The notes below the pieces were generated by a model, which did not search any database, was not told the origin of the DNA, and saw only the letters and a program-made list of their open reading frames with translations. A DNA stretch of 64,000 nucleotides from Uliginosibacterium sp. (GTDB lineage Bacteria; Pseudomonadota; Gammaproteobacteria; Burkholderiales; Rhodocyclaceae), in contig JADKDZ010000003.1 of the NCBI GenBank assembly GCA_016718265.1, positions 268,001-332,000 on the forward strand, in the 5' to 3' direction. Below, piece by piece: positions 16,399-25,794 of the stretch. The translations under genes and the position numbers were made by a program. Position 1 is the first letter of the stretch; every line of letters starts with the position of its first letter.

Positions 16399-16862
16399 GC
16401 GAGAACCAGAAGACCCCGCGCCGTCTGGCGCGCGAAATAGCCATGCAGGGCTTGTATGAGTGGCGGATGAGCGGCAATTCGCTCCCCGTCATCGAAGACC
16501 ACCTCGAACAGGAGAGTGAAGACTGGGCGAAGGCTGATCGTGCGCTCGCGCTGGTGTTGCTGCGTGGCGCGGCCGAGCATGGCGACGCTCTTGAAGCCAG
16601 CTACACCGGCCTCATCGACCGGCCTATCACCGAGATTTCGCCGGTCGAACGCGCGATCTTGCTGCTGGGCGCGTATGAGCTCACCTATCGGCTCGAAACG
16701 CCGTATCGGGTCGTGATCAACGAAGCGATCGAACTGGCGAAGTCCTTCGGCGGGACGGATGGGCATCGCTATGTCAATGGCGTGCTCGACAAACTGGCGC
16801 CCACCGTGCGGGCAGCTGAAGTCGAACACGCGGCGAAGAAGAAACAGCAAGGCCGCAAGTGA
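16395..16862 (+). CDS. nusB: Transcription antitermination factor NusB
   Basis: NusB binds boxA RNA with NusE (S10) to prevent early termination in rRNA operons. The 155-residue helical protein has the conserved RRLAREIAMQGLYEWRMSG start and the C-terminal signature VVINEAIELAKSFGGTDGHR. The ribH-nusB-thiL order is common in proteobacteria. Its ATG overlaps the ribH stop. Confidence 0.95.
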   Translation: MSENQKTPRRLAREIAMQGLYEWRMSGNSLPVIEDHLEQESEDWAKADRALALVLLRGAAEHGDALEASYTGLIDRPITEISPVERAILLLGAYELTYRLETPYRVVINEAIELAKSFGGTDGHRYVNGVLDKLAPTVRAAEVEHAAKKKQQGRK

Positions 16863-16877
16863 TACTGCGGGGCGGAT

Positions 16878-17840
16878 ATGGCGGGTGAGTTTGAGCTGAT
16901 TGCGCGCCATTTTTCGACCCCGGTTACCCATACCGATCTGGGTGTTGGCGACGATGCGGCATTGATGACTTTGCGCCCCGGCATGCAGCTTGTGGTGTCC
17001 AGCGACATGCTCGTCGAGGGGACGCATTTTTTGCCCGCGGCCGATCCCTGGCTGCTTGGCTGGAAAACCGCCGCGGTGAACATCTCCGATGTCGCTGCCA
17101 TGGCGGCAGAACCCCGCTGGATAACCCTGGCCTTGTCGCTGCCCGCGGCAGATGAGCCCTGGGTGAGCGCCCTCGCGCAGGGGTTTCACGCGTGTTGCCA
17201 GCAATTTGGGGTGGATTGGGTCGGCGGCGATACCACCCGCGGGCCGCGCAACCTCTGCGCCACCGTGTTTGGCGAAGTGCCGCGCGGTACCGCCGTGCGA
17301 CGTGACGGCGCCCACGCGGGTGACGATATCTGGATCTCCGGTGAGCCCGGCTTGGCGGCGCTTGGCCTGGCGAGTCTGCTCGAAGCGCTGGAACTGGGCA
17401 TCTATCAGCAGCACTGCCTGAGCCGTTTGCACCAGCCGACACCCCGTGTCGCGCTCGGGCTGGCGCTACGCGGGCTGGCCAGCGCCATGCTCGATGTGTC
17501 GGACGGTTTGCTCGGCGACCTCGCACATATTCTCGAACGCTCCGGGCTCGGTGCCGTAATCGACGAAGCCGCCTTGCCACTTGCGCCCTTATTGCAGACT
17601 GGGGTGGGTGAGGCACGCGCACGCGCGGCCCTGCTTGGGGGGGGCGATGACTACGAATTGTTGTTTACGGCTGCACCCGGCGAGGCTGGCCGGATCGCGG
17701 GTATCAGTGCTGACCTGGGGCTGGCCGTCCACCGCATTGGCCATACGCAGCCAGGCGAGGGTATCGAGATTCTCCAGGCCAGCGGGTTGCGGCAGCGCGT
17801 GAGCGCCACCGGCTACGATCACTTTCACGCGACAGCGTAA
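16878..17840 (+). CDS. thiL: Thiamine-monophosphate kinase
   Basis: ThiL phosphorylates thiamine monophosphate to the active cofactor thiamine diphosphate. The 320-residue protein has the family motifs GVGDDAALM near the N-terminus, VSSDMLVEGTHF, LDVSDGLLGDL and GGGDDYELLF, with the metal-binding aspartates in place. It is 15 bases after nusB and converges on the next gene with a 9-base gap. Confidence 0.94.
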   Translation: MAGEFELIARHFSTPVTHTDLGVGDDAALMTLRPGMQLVVSSDMLVEGTHFLPAADPWLLGWKTAAVNISDVAAMAAEPRWITLALSLPAADEPWVSALAQGFHACCQQFGVDWVGGDTTRGPRNLCATVFGEVPRGTAVRRDGAHAGDDIWISGEPGLAALGLASLLEALELGIYQQHCLSRLHQPTPRVALGLALRGLASAMLDVSDGLLGDLAHILERSGLGAVIDEAALPLAPLLQTGVGEARARAALLGGGDDYELLFTAAPGEAGRIAGISADLGLAVHRIGHTQPGEGIEILQASGLRQRVSATGYDHFHATA

Positions 17841-17849
17841 GCCCCACGC

Positions 17850-18998
17850 CTATTGGGTGCACACACTCTGCCCGGGCGGTGGATTGTCGGAGAGTTTGCC
17901 GCTGCAGAGCGTGAGCCGGACAGATTCCCGGCAGATGTGACCAAACGCGCCGCGCGAGCACTCGCTGCCAATCCGCTCTTCATAGAGTTCATCAATGGTC
18001 CGGGCTTTGGGCCGGGTTTGCGCCGGCGTCGTCGCAGGGCTGGCCGTGTTGCCTGCGCGCTCGGGCGCGGGTAACACCCGCGGGGTGGCGGGTGCCGCAG
18101 CCGGCCGGGCGGGCAGGCACAGTTCGGGGTAGGCCAGTTTGGCGATGCGATTCGCTTGGCGCGGCGCGACGTCGTGGTCCTTGACCAACATGGCGGTGGC
18201 GCTCGTGCAGTCCAATGGCGTGCTGCTGCGCGTTTTTAGCACACGGAGCAGGGCGACGACTTCACGAGGCGCGAGGACGCGCGGGCCGCTTGGCGTCTGC
18301 GGCGTCGAAGCGGCCGGGTCGGCAGCTGCCTCGATTGCGGGCACCACAGCGGGCGCTGAGGCGAGGACGGGCGGCGGCTCTGCGGTCGCGGCGGGCTGCG
18401 ACTGCTGCGGCACCGCGCCGAGCGGTTCGGAGGCAGGGACTGCGGCAGGCGCGCTCTCGGCCACCGGTTCCGGCGCTGGCGCGCTGAGTGCCGCAACCAC
18501 CGGGGCGGAGATTGCTACCGGTGGCAAGGGCGCTTCGACGGGTTTCTCCTTGCGCAGCAAAAAGAGGTAATAGGCGACCGCCATTGCCAACAGCACCACA
18601 CTCGCGGTCCCGATGGCGATACTGAAGTGGGTGGCCTGCTTCGCAAGCTCAGGCGATTGTTTGGGTGTTTGCTTGTCGCGCTTTGCCTGCTGCCCTTGCG
18701 TGATAGCAGCCACTGCCTTGGGGTCGAGTACCACCGTTTGGCCAGCGTCGCGCGCCGACTCGGGCAGATCGGCGCCTGAGGGATTCAGCGGGGCGGAATT
18801 AGCCGCCGGCTGATTGGCGGGCGCCGCAACCGGGCGTGCCCTGAAAACGGGCTGCAGGGGCCGGATCACCGGTGGCAGCACCACCTTCATCTGATCGTCT
18901 GGGTTGTAAGTATTGGCCTCCGCCTGGAGCATGGCATTGCAGCGGGCGCAGAAACGCGCATTGGATGGGTTTTCGTAACCGCAGCGTGGGCAAGGCAT
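17850..18998 (-). CDS. Zinc-ribbon membrane protein with Ala/Pro-rich linker, function unknown
   Basis: The 382-residue product begins with a zinc ribbon, CPRC (Cys3, Cys6) and CARC (Cys17, Cys20), in the cytoplasm. A single membrane helix follows near residues 126-147, then a long Ala/Pro/Val-rich stretch (about 155-245) and a small C-terminal region with six or so cysteines that could be periplasmic. This layout suits a membrane-tethered scaffold or regulator; no catalytic motif is seen. It resembles in plan, but not closely in sequence, the zinc-ribbon protein at 47322-48701. Confidence 0.75.
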   Translation of the reverse strand: MPCPRCGYENPSNARFCARCNAMLQAEANTYNPDDQMKVVLPPVIRPLQPVFRARPVAAPANQPAANSAPLNPSGADLPESARDAGQTVVLDPKAVAAITQGQQAKRDKQTPKQSPELAKQATHFSIAIGTASVVLLAMAVAYYLFLLRKEKPVEAPLPPVAISAPVVAALSAPAPEPVAESAPAAVPASEPLGAVPQQSQPAATAEPPPVLASAPAVVPAIEAAADPAASTPQTPSGPRVLAPREVVALLRVLKTRSSTPLDCTSATAMLVKDHDVAPRQANRIAKLAYPELCLPARPAAAPATPRVLPAPERAGNTASPATTPAQTRPKARTIDELYEERIGSECSRGAFGHICRESVRLTLCSGKLSDNPPPGQSVCTQ

Positions 18999-19201
18999 GT
19001 GTCATGAGTTCCAGAGTGATCGCGCAACGCAGTGTCAGCGGAGAAATCCGTTCGGCTGATCCCCGCGATGCCCGCACAGAATAGCGCTTTCCCCCGCGCT
19101 TTCGCCAGCCGGCCAGCCCGCAGATACGTTCGTCGCCGCCGCGCGGCAGGCGAATCGAATGGTATCCTCGCAACGCCGCCTTCACCCCGGTCAAGCTGTC
19201 C

Positions 19202-19702
19202 ATGCCTTCGCCCACATTCAAGCTGCTCTGTGCGCACCCCGCCCACTTCATCTCGCTGGGGCTGGGGTCCGGCCTGGCGCCCAAGGCACCGGGCACCTTC
19301 GGTTCACTCGCGGCGTGGCTGCTGTTTCTGGGTTTCAAACCCTTTGTGGGTGACACGGGCATGGCGGCGTTGCTGCTCATCAGTCTTGCCCTCGGGGCCT
19401 GGTGTATTGCCCGCACCGGGCAGGCGCTGGGCGAGGTGGATCACGGCGCGATTGTGTGGGACGAATTCGTCGCCGTCTGGCTGGTGCTCTGGCTCAGCCC
19501 GCCCGGTCTCGCGTGGCAGGCGCTCGCGGTTGGCCTGTTCCGCTTCTTCGATATTCTCAAGCCCTGGCCCATCCGACAGGCCGATGCACGCTTCAAGAAT
19601 GGTTTCGGCGTGATGTTCGACGACCTGCTCGCTGCGGGATACACCTTGCTGGCGATGTTCCTGACAATCCGCGCGCTTGCGCAGGCGGGCGTAGCGATAT
19701 AG
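19202..19702 (+). CDS. pgpA: Phosphatidylglycerophosphatase A
   Basis: PgpA dephosphorylates phosphatidylglycerol phosphate in the inner membrane, the last step of phosphatidylglycerol synthesis. The 166-residue protein has several membrane helices and the conserved blocks GSGLAPKAPGTFGSL, VWDEFVAVWLV and FRFFDILKPWPI with the acidic catalytic residues. In many proteobacteria pgpA follows thiL; here the zinc-ribbon gene on the other strand has been placed between them. Confidence 0.93.
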   Translation: MPSPTFKLLCAHPAHFISLGLGSGLAPKAPGTFGSLAAWLLFLGFKPFVGDTGMAALLLISLALGAWCIARTGQALGEVDHGAIVWDEFVAVWLVLWLSPPGLAWQALAVGLFRFFDILKPWPIRQADARFKNGFGVMFDDLLAAGYTLLAMFLTIRALAQAGVAI

Positions 19703-19713
19703 TCGGCATGCCT

Positions 19714-19740
19714 GAAGAGCCAATACTGGAGCGGCTCTTC
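19714..19740 (+). terminator. Hairpin after pgpA, possible terminator
   Basis: A perfect 8-base inverted repeat, GAAGAGCC and GGCTCTTC with an 11-base loop, lies 11 bases after the pgpA stop. It has no T run behind it, so it may act as an mRNA 3' stabiliser or a weak terminator rather than a classic intrinsic one. Confidence 0.4.
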
Positions 19741-19799
19741 GAGCATTAGATAATGACAAATACATTATGAAGTGTAATCACTGAGCAGGAGCCCCGCCC

Positions 19800-20378
19800 A
19801 TGACCGACACCCAGGCCCTGCTGGATTTCATCCTGACGCTCGACCGCCTCAAGGCCGTTGAGCGCCGCACCAGCCCCAGCGGCATGAGCCGCCGTGAGAA
19901 CAGCGCCGAGCATAGTTGGCATGGTGGTGTGTGCGCGCTTCTGCTTCAGGCGCAGTGCGCGTTTCCCGTCAACGCCTCGCACGCCGCGCTGCTGATGCTG
20001 GTGCACGACATTCCCGAGATCGAATGCGGAGACACCTTCGCCTATGCTGCCGAGCACGCCACCGCGCACCAAGCGGAAGCCCTGGCCCTGCGTCATCTCA
20101 CTGCAAGCTTGCCCGCGCAGAATGCCGAGACGCTGCGTGCGCTGTGGGCTGAGTTCACGGCCGGCGAAACCCCGGAAGCGCGCTATGCCAATGCGCTGGA
20201 TCGACTCATGCCCGTGCTGCACAACCTCGCCAGCGCGGGGCGGGTGTGGCACGCGCATGGGGTGACGCTCGACCAGGTCCTGGCGCGCACCCAGCATATT
20301 GGTGAAGTGTTTCCTGCCCTGTGGGCCCAGATCCGGCCCGGTATTGAAGCCGTTTTTGAAGGAGCGAGCCATGAATGA
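19800..20378 (+). CDS. HD-domain hydrolase, HDDC2/YfbR-like
   Basis: A 192-residue protein with the metal-binding HD pattern: SAEHSWH (near residues 38-44), LVHDIPEIECGDTFAY (about 70-85) and a later aspartate in NALDRLMPVLHN. Relatives are 5'-deoxynucleotidases that hydrolyse dNMPs or similar nucleotides. The precise substrate is inferred only from family. It overlaps the next gene by 8 bases, so it may be co-expressed with the CinA-type amidase. Confidence 0.82.
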   Translation: MTDTQALLDFILTLDRLKAVERRTSPSGMSRRENSAEHSWHGGVCALLLQAQCAFPVNASHAALLMLVHDIPEIECGDTFAYAAEHATAHQAEALALRHLTASLPAQNAETLRALWAEFTAGETPEARYANALDRLMPVLHNLASAGRVWHAHGVTLDQVLARTQHIGEVFPALWAQIRPGIEAVFEGASHE

Positions 20379-20847
20379 AGCGATCCTCACCCTCTCCGCT
20401 CGCGTGGGCGAGCGCATGCGCCAGCGCGGCTGGCAGCTCGCCACTGCCGAGTCTTGCACGGGGGGGCTGGTGAGTGCCGCCATCACCGAGGTCGCCGGCT
20501 CCAGCGCCTGGTTCGACCGCGCCTTCGTCACCTACTCCAACGAGTCCAAGGTCGAGCTCCTCGGCGTGTCGCCACTCACACTCCACGCCCACGGCGCCGT
20601 CAGCGAGCAGACCGTGCGCGAAATGCTGGCCGGCGCGCTGGCGCGTTCCGTCGCACACGTGGCCGTCGCCGTCTCCGGCATCGCCGGGCCAGGCGGCGGC
20701 ACCGCCGAAAAGCCGGTCGGCACCGTCTGCTTCGGCTGGCAATGGCGCGGCAGCGCCGCGCTATGCACCACGCACCATCTCGACGGCGACCGCGCCGAGG
20801 TGCGCGCGCAATCGGTTGAGATCGCCCTGAGCGGCCTGCTGAAATGA
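20371..20847 (+). CDS. pncC: Nicotinamide-nucleotide amidase, CinA C-terminal domain (PncC)
   Basis: This stand-alone CinA C-terminal domain deamidates nicotinamide mononucleotide, recycling NAD breakdown products. The 158-residue length is normal for the single-domain form. Conserved motifs are TAESCTGGLVS, GSSAWFDRAFVTYSN and SGIAGPGGGTAEKPVGTV. The start ATG lies within the end of the HD gene behind GGAGCGAG. It overlaps the following gene by 4 bases. Confidence 0.92.
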   Translation: MNEAILTLSARVGERMRQRGWQLATAESCTGGLVSAAITEVAGSSAWFDRAFVTYSNESKVELLGVSPLTLHAHGAVSEQTVREMLAGALARSVAHVAVAVSGIAGPGGGTAEKPVGTVCFGWQWRGSAALCTTHHLDGDRAEVRAQSVEIALSGLLK

Positions 20848-21434
20848 AGTATTGCTGGACCGTGCTCTTGTTCTGGGCCGGCCTCGCACATGCCGAGCCT
20901 GTGTTGCAGGATGGCGACCTGATCTTTCATACCTCGCGTTCGGCGCAGAGCCTGGCGATCCAGCAAGCGACCGGTTCGCGCTATAGCCACATGGGCGTCG
21001 TCGTCTGGCGCAACGGCAAACCCTTCGTCTTCGAGGCCGTGAAAACCGTGCGCCTGACTCCACTCACAGCCTGGATTGCGCGCGGTGAAGGTGGGCATTT
21101 CGTCGCCAAGCGTCTGCGCCAGCCACTGGATGCCGCGAGCCGGGCGAAACTGCTGCGAACGGCGGCCACCTTTGCCGGGCGCCCGTATGACCTTACTTTC
21201 GAATGGTCGGACGCGCGCATCTACTGCTCCGAGCTGGTCTGGAAACTCTACGATCGCGCCCTGGGCATCCGCATCGGCGCCCTGCAGCGCCTGCGCGAGT
21301 TCAAGCTAGACGACCCCGCCGTGCGCCGGAAGCTTGTCGAGCGCTATGGCAACAAAATCCCGCTCGACGAGCCGGTGATCTCCCCGGCTGCAATGGCCGA
21401 CTCCGATCTGCTGGTCGACGTGGTACAGCGCTGA
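20844..21434 (+). CDS. YiiX-type permuted papain-fold (NlpC/P60-like) hydrolase, exported
   Basis: A 196-residue protein with a signal peptide ending near AHA (residues 16-17). The core motifs are LQDGDLIFHTS, SRYSHMGVVV with the conserved histidine, and IYCSELVWKLYDRA with the conserved cysteine, the hallmark of YiiX/YebB enzymes with a circularly permuted papain fold. These are thought to cleave amide or ester bonds in the envelope; the substrate is not known. It is the last gene of the rightward group and nearly touches the next convergent gene. Confidence 0.82.
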   Translation: MKYCWTVLLFWAGLAHAEPVLQDGDLIFHTSRSAQSLAIQQATGSRYSHMGVVVWRNGKPFVFEAVKTVRLTPLTAWIARGEGGHFVAKRLRQPLDAASRAKLLRTAATFAGRPYDLTFEWSDARIYCSELVWKLYDRALGIRIGALQRLREFKLDDPAVRRKLVERYGNKIPLDEPVISPAAMADSDLLVDVVQR

Positions 21435-21436
21435 AC

Positions 21437-21643
21437 CTACTCACGAAACCAGTAGATCCCGCCGCACAGCGCACAGCCAATGGCGTATAGCCAGAAGGTA
21501 TCTGAGACGAACCAGGTGTAGCCCATCAGGGCGAAGCCGATGCCGACCAGGGGCAGGTTTGCGCTGCGCTTGCCGTAGAGGCACACCGCCATGCCGATGA
21601 GGCTGAACAGGAGGGAAGCGAAGAGGGCTGCGGGCGCGGGCAC
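21437..21643 (-). CDS. Small hydrophobic membrane protein
   Basis: A 68-residue protein with two probable membrane helices (about residues 5-22 and 30-63, the latter perhaps split) and almost no soluble part. It has no family I can name. It starts 5 bases after the ylqF stop on the same strand, so it is probably translated with YlqF. Small length lowers certainty, but the hydrophobic pattern and operon position support it. Confidence 0.6.
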   Translation of the reverse strand: MPAPAALFASLLFSLIGMAVCLYGKRSANLPLVGIGFALMGYTWFVSDTFWLYAIGCALCGGIYWFRE

Positions 21644-21648
21644 GGGGC

Positions 21649-22572
21649 TTACGCTTCAGCTTCGCCCAAAGGTGCGGCGTCGGCCGCGGGCGTGAGGCTG
21701 GCGCGGTGTTGGGCGTGCTCGGCGAGCATGGCCTCACGGGTTTCCGGTGTTTCCAGGCTGATGCGGCCGAGCTTGGCGTCGCGGTAGTCTTGCAGCAACA
21801 CGAGGGCAGCTTTTTCGAGGTCCAGCCCGCCGCCTTTGAGGCGCATGGCGCGGCGCTTGGCCACCGCTTCGATCACCGCTACGCCATCCATGCCGGCCAC
21901 GGCGAAGCCATAGCGCTCGGTGAGGCGCTCGGGGTAGCGGGCGAGCAGCACATTGCCGAGAAAGGTGGCGACCTCTTCGTCGATCACGGCGTTGCGGCCA
22001 ATGGCGTGGCTGGCGGCGAGCATGTAGCCGTCGGAATCGAACTCGATCTTGGGCCACATCATGCCCGGGGTGTCGACGAGGCTGTGGCGGATGTCGATGT
22101 CGCCGCGCACCTGGGCCTTGGTGACGGCCGGCTCGTCGCCCACGGCAGAGAGTTTGCGCCCGAGCAGGGCGTTCATCAGGGTGGATTTGCCGACGTTGGG
22201 GATGCCCATGATCATCATCCGCAGCGGCTTGGTGTTGTCGTTGCGATGGGGGGCGAGCTGGCGGCAGAGGCCTGGCACGCGGGCCACGTCGCTGGCCTTT
22301 TTGCACGAGAGGGCGACGGCTTTGACGCCGGGCTGGCGGTTGAAGTGGTCCAGCCAGGCGCGGGTGGCGTCCGGGTCGGCGAGGTCGGCCTTGTTCAGGA
22401 TCTTCAGGCAGGGGCGCTGGCGGTGGCGACGCAATTCGTGAATGAGCGGATTGCAGCTGGCTTGGGGCAGGCGCGCGTCGACGACTTCGATCACGACGTC
22501 GATGTTTTCCATGGCTTCGCCTGCTTTCTTGCGGGCAGAAGTCATGTGGCCGGGGAACCATTGGATGGGCAT
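21649..22572 (-). CDS. ylqF: Ribosome biogenesis GTPase YlqF/RbgA family
   Basis: A circularly permuted GTPase that assists late assembly of the large ribosomal subunit. In the 307-residue protein the GTPase motifs appear in permuted order: G4 NKAD (in LKILNKADLADPD), then the P-loop GIPNVGKSTLMN, then the G3 DTPGMMWP. The start MPIQWFPGHMTSARKK is the family's conserved N-terminus. Confidence 0.93.
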   Translation of the reverse strand: MPIQWFPGHMTSARKKAGEAMENIDVVIEVVDARLPQASCNPLIHELRRHRQRPCLKILNKADLADPDATRAWLDHFNRQPGVKAVALSCKKASDVARVPGLCRQLAPHRNDNTKPLRMMIMGIPNVGKSTLMNALLGRKLSAVGDEPAVTKAQVRGDIDIRHSLVDTPGMMWPKIEFDSDGYMLAASHAIGRNAVIDEEVATFLGNVLLARYPERLTERYGFAVAGMDGVAVIEAVAKRRAMRLKGGGLDLEKAALVLLQDYRDAKLGRISLETPETREAMLAEHAQHRASLTPAADAAPLGEAEA

Positions 22573-22636
22573 GGCGGGTGCGGAAAGATGAATTCGGACG
22601 CGATTGTCCCACGCTCCCGCGCAAACGGCAGACCTG

Positions 22637-22681
22637 AATGCCTGCCCGGAGAGGCTTGTGGGGCGGACTTCTTCAGGCAGG
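22637..22681. repeat. REP-like palindromic element, copy between ylqF and the RND pump
   Basis: The 17-base motif AATGCCTGCCCGGAGAG at 22637-22653 also occurs exactly at 55719-55735, and most of its inner part occurs in reverse at 9-23. Here the arms 22641-22654 and 22668-22681 pair in 13 of 14 positions, two of them G-U, around a 13-base loop. The same design at 55719 suggests a small dispersed palindromic repeat. The surrounding 150-base gap holds nothing else that I can see. Confidence 0.5.
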
Positions 22682-22722
22682 TGGCTGGAGAGGCAGGCGG
22701 GGAGCGGCTTTCCGGCTTGCCT

Positions 22723-25700
22723 TCAGCAGTGCTCCGTCTCCGGGGTCAAGCCGAGCCGATGGTGCAGCCAGTCGAAGGCGAGAAAGAGCGCGGGGGTGAT
22801 GTAGAGGGTGATGAGCTGCGAGAAGATCAGGCCGCCGACGATGGCAACGCCCATGGGCTGGCGCAGCTCGGCGCCGGCGCCGATGCCGAGTGCAATCGGC
22901 AGCGCGCCCATGATGGCGGCGAGCGTGGTCATCATGATCGGCCGGAAGCGCAGGCGGCAGGCGGCCTGAATGGCCTGCTGCGGGCTTTGCCCCTCATTGC
23001 GCTGCGCGTCGAGGGCGAAGTCGATCATCATGATCGCGTTCTTCTTGACGATGCCGATCAGGAGCAGGATGCCGACCATGGCGATGAAGGTGAGCTCCAG
23101 CCCGGCCAGTTGCAGCGAGAGCAGGGCGCCGACGGCGGCAGAGGGAATGCCGGCGAGGATCGTGACCGGGTGCAGCCAGCTCTCGTACAACACGCCAAGG
23201 ACGACGTAGATGACGGCAATGGCGATCAGGATCAGCCAGAGCTGGCTGGTCTGCGATTCCTGGTAGACGGCGGCGTCGCCCGCAAAGGCGCCGGAGATGC
23301 TGGCCGGCATCGCGAGCTCGTCTTTGATGCGCTGTACTTCCGCTATCGCCTGCGAGAGCGTGACGGCGGGCGCGAGGTTGAACGAGAGTGTGACGGCGGC
23401 GATCTGGCCTTGGTGGTTGACGCTGTTATTGACGGCCGCGCGCTCGATGCGGGTAAAAGCGGTGACGGGGACGAGCTGGCCGGTCTTGCTGCGCACGCGC
23501 AGGAACTCCAGCCCGCTTTCGTCGGCGCGGAAGTCGCTGGCCCATTCCAGCAGCACCGGGAAGTTGTCTTGCGAGGCGTAGATCGTGGTGACCTGACGCT
23601 CGCCGAACGAGGCGTTCAGCGTGTTGCGCAGGTTCTGCATGTCGACGCCGAGCGTGAGTGCCTGATCCCGGTCGATGACCAGCCTCGCCTGTACAGCGCG
23701 GCGTTCGGCATCGCTATTGATGTCCTTGAGCAGGGAGGATTCGCGCAGCTTGCGCTGCATCTGCTCGGACCAGCCGGCCACCAGATCGTAGTCGACCGCC
23801 TGCAGGGTGTACTGGAAACGGGCGTTGGCACTGCGCCCGCCCATCCGCAGGTTCTGGATGGGGGAGAATGAAATCTGCCCACCCGGAATGCTGGCGGTAT
23901 CGCGGCGCAGGCTCTCCAGCACGTCTTTCATCTTGCCGCGCTCACGCTGTGGCTTGAGGCTGATGAAAATGAAGCCGCGATTACTGCCGCCGGTGTTGGC
24001 GACGACATTGGCGACATTCGGGTTGCGGCGGATGGCTTCGTCATACTTCATGGTCAGCGCCTGCATGCCCTGCCAGGAAATGTCCTGCGCAGCGGTGATC
24101 GGGGCACGGATCTGGCCGATGTCTTCTTCGGGGAAGAAGCCCTTTGGCATGATCAGGTAAAGCCACACCGTGCCGACGCAGGTTGCCAATGCCAGCAGGA
24201 GCATCAGGCCGCGATGGCGGAGCGTCCAGCCGAGGCTGCGGCTGTAGAAGCCCAGCACGGCGTCGAAACCGCGTTCAAAGATGCGGCTCCAGCGCGGTGG
24301 CGTCGCCGCGGCGGGCTGATGCTTGACGAAGCGCGCCGCGAGCATGGGGATGATGGTCAGGGCCGCCACCGCGGATACGGTGATGGCGAGCGTGACCACC
24401 ACGGCGAACTCATGAAACATCAGCCCGATGGTGCCGGGCATGAAGAAGATCGGGATGAACACGGCGACCAGCGAGACCGAGATCGAGACCACCGTGAAGC
24501 CGACTTCGCGGACGCCCCGGACGGCAGCCGCGAACGGCTTGACGCCGTTTTCGATGTGGCGAACGATGTTCTCGAGCACGACGATGGCATCGTCGACGAC
24601 CAGTCCGATGGCGATGGTGAGACCCATCAGCGAGATATTGTTGAGGCTGTAGCCCCAACCCAGCATCAGGCCAAAGGTGCCCAGCAGCGAGGCGGGCAGC
24701 GATACCGACGGGATCAAGGTTGCCGAGAGGCGGCGCAGGAACATCAGGATCACCAGCATGACCAACCCGATGGTGAGCAGCATGGTGAGATTGACGTCGT
24801 GGATGGATTCGCGGATGGAGCGCGAACGATCATTGGCGATCTGGATGTCGACCGACGCGGGCAACTGAGCCTGCAACCGAGGGAGGGCGGCGCGCACGGC
24901 GTCGACTACGGCGACCGTATTGGCATTGGGCTGGCGGAGTACCTGCAGGTTGAGGCCACGCTTGCCATTGACCCAGCTGGCGGTCTTGACGTTCTCCACG
25001 CTGTCGATGACCTCGGCGATATCGGCCAGGCGGATGACCTGGCCGTTCTTGCTGGCCACGATCATGCGGGCAAAGTCGGCCGCGTTCTGCAACTGATCAT
25101 TGGCGGTGATGACCAGTGTCTGGCGGGCGCCTTCCAGCGAGCCCATGGGGGTGTTGGCATTCGCGGCAGCCAGGGCGGCCGAAAGTTCGCTGATCGAGAG
25201 GTCGCGCGCGGCGAGCTTGCCAGGGTCGACCGCGATGCGAACGGCGTAACGCTTCTGGCCGTTGATGCTGACTTGCGCAACCCCCTCCAGCGTGGCCAGG
25301 GTGGGGGAGATCAGGTTGTCGGCATAGTCATTGAGCTGGTCAAGCGAGAGTGAGGGCGAGTCCAGGGTAATGAACATGATCGGGTCATCCGCCGGGTTGA
25401 CCTTGCGGTAACTGGGCGGGTTGGTCATGTCCTTCGGCAGCAGCCGGTTGGCGCGCAGCAAGGCGGCTTGAACGTCGACCGCCGCGGAGTCGATGTCCCG
25501 CGAGGGCACGAACTCCAGCGTGATGTTGGTGCTGCCAAGCTGGCTTGACGAGGTCATGAGCTTGAGGCCGGCAATCGTGGAGAACTGGCGCTCCAGAATG
25601 GTGGCAACCGACGAAGCCATGGTCTCGGGGTTGGCGCCGGGCAGATTGGCACTGACCTGGATGATGGGCTGATTGAATGAGGGCAGCGCGGCGATCGGCA

Positions 25701-25794
25701 ACTGGAACCAGGCTGCCATGCCGCCCACCATGATCGCGAACCACAGCAGCGTGGTGGCAACAGGGCGCCGGATGCTTTGCTCGGCGAGGCTCAT
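22723..25794 (-). CDS. RND efflux pump inner membrane transporter (MdtB/MdtC-like)
   Basis: A 1023-residue proton-driven drug or metabolite exporter of the hydrophobe/amphiphile RND family. The start MSLAEQSIRRPVATTLLWFA, the two large periplasmic loops and the proton-relay region GLTIAIGLVVDDAIVVLENI in helix 4 are all typical. Its ATG overlaps the adaptor stop, so the two form a translationally coupled pair. No outer membrane factor gene is adjacent, so a shared TolC-type channel is likely. Substrates cannot be read from the sequence. Confidence 0.93.
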   Translation of the reverse strand: MSLAEQSIRRPVATTLLWFAIMVGGMAAWFQLPIAALPSFNQPIIQVSANLPGANPETMASSVATILERQFSTIAGLKLMTSSSQLGSTNITLEFVPSRDIDSAAVDVQAALLRANRLLPKDMTNPPSYRKVNPADDPIMFITLDSPSLSLDQLNDYADNLISPTLATLEGVAQVSINGQKRYAVRIAVDPGKLAARDLSISELSAALAAANANTPMGSLEGARQTLVITANDQLQNAADFARMIVASKNGQVIRLADIAEVIDSVENVKTASWVNGKRGLNLQVLRQPNANTVAVVDAVRAALPRLQAQLPASVDIQIANDRSRSIRESIHDVNLTMLLTIGLVMLVILMFLRRLSATLIPSVSLPASLLGTFGLMLGWGYSLNNISLMGLTIAIGLVVDDAIVVLENIVRHIENGVKPFAAAVRGVREVGFTVVSISVSLVAVFIPIFFMPGTIGLMFHEFAVVVTLAITVSAVAALTIIPMLAARFVKHQPAAATPPRWSRIFERGFDAVLGFYSRSLGWTLRHRGLMLLLALATCVGTVWLYLIMPKGFFPEEDIGQIRAPITAAQDISWQGMQALTMKYDEAIRRNPNVANVVANTGGSNRGFIFISLKPQRERGKMKDVLESLRRDTASIPGGQISFSPIQNLRMGGRSANARFQYTLQAVDYDLVAGWSEQMQRKLRESSLLKDINSDAERRAVQARLVIDRDQALTLGVDMQNLRNTLNASFGERQVTTIYASQDNFPVLLEWASDFRADESGLEFLRVRSKTGQLVPVTAFTRIERAAVNNSVNHQGQIAAVTLSFNLAPAVTLSQAIAEVQRIKDELAMPASISGAFAGDAAVYQESQTSQLWLILIAIAVIYVVLGVLYESWLHPVTILAGIPSAAVGALLSLQLAGLELTFIAMVGILLLIGIVKKNAIMMIDFALDAQRNEGQSPQQAIQAACRLRFRPIMMTTLAAIMGALPIALGIGAGAELRQPMGVAIVGGLIFSQLITLYITPALFLAFDWLHHRLGLTPETEHC

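Noticed and set aside
21706..23871. Long open frame (721 codons) on the plus strand
   Set aside because: It crosses ylqF and the RND gene in antisense, with Gly/Asp/Glu-rich low-complexity translation; a shadow of the real genes.
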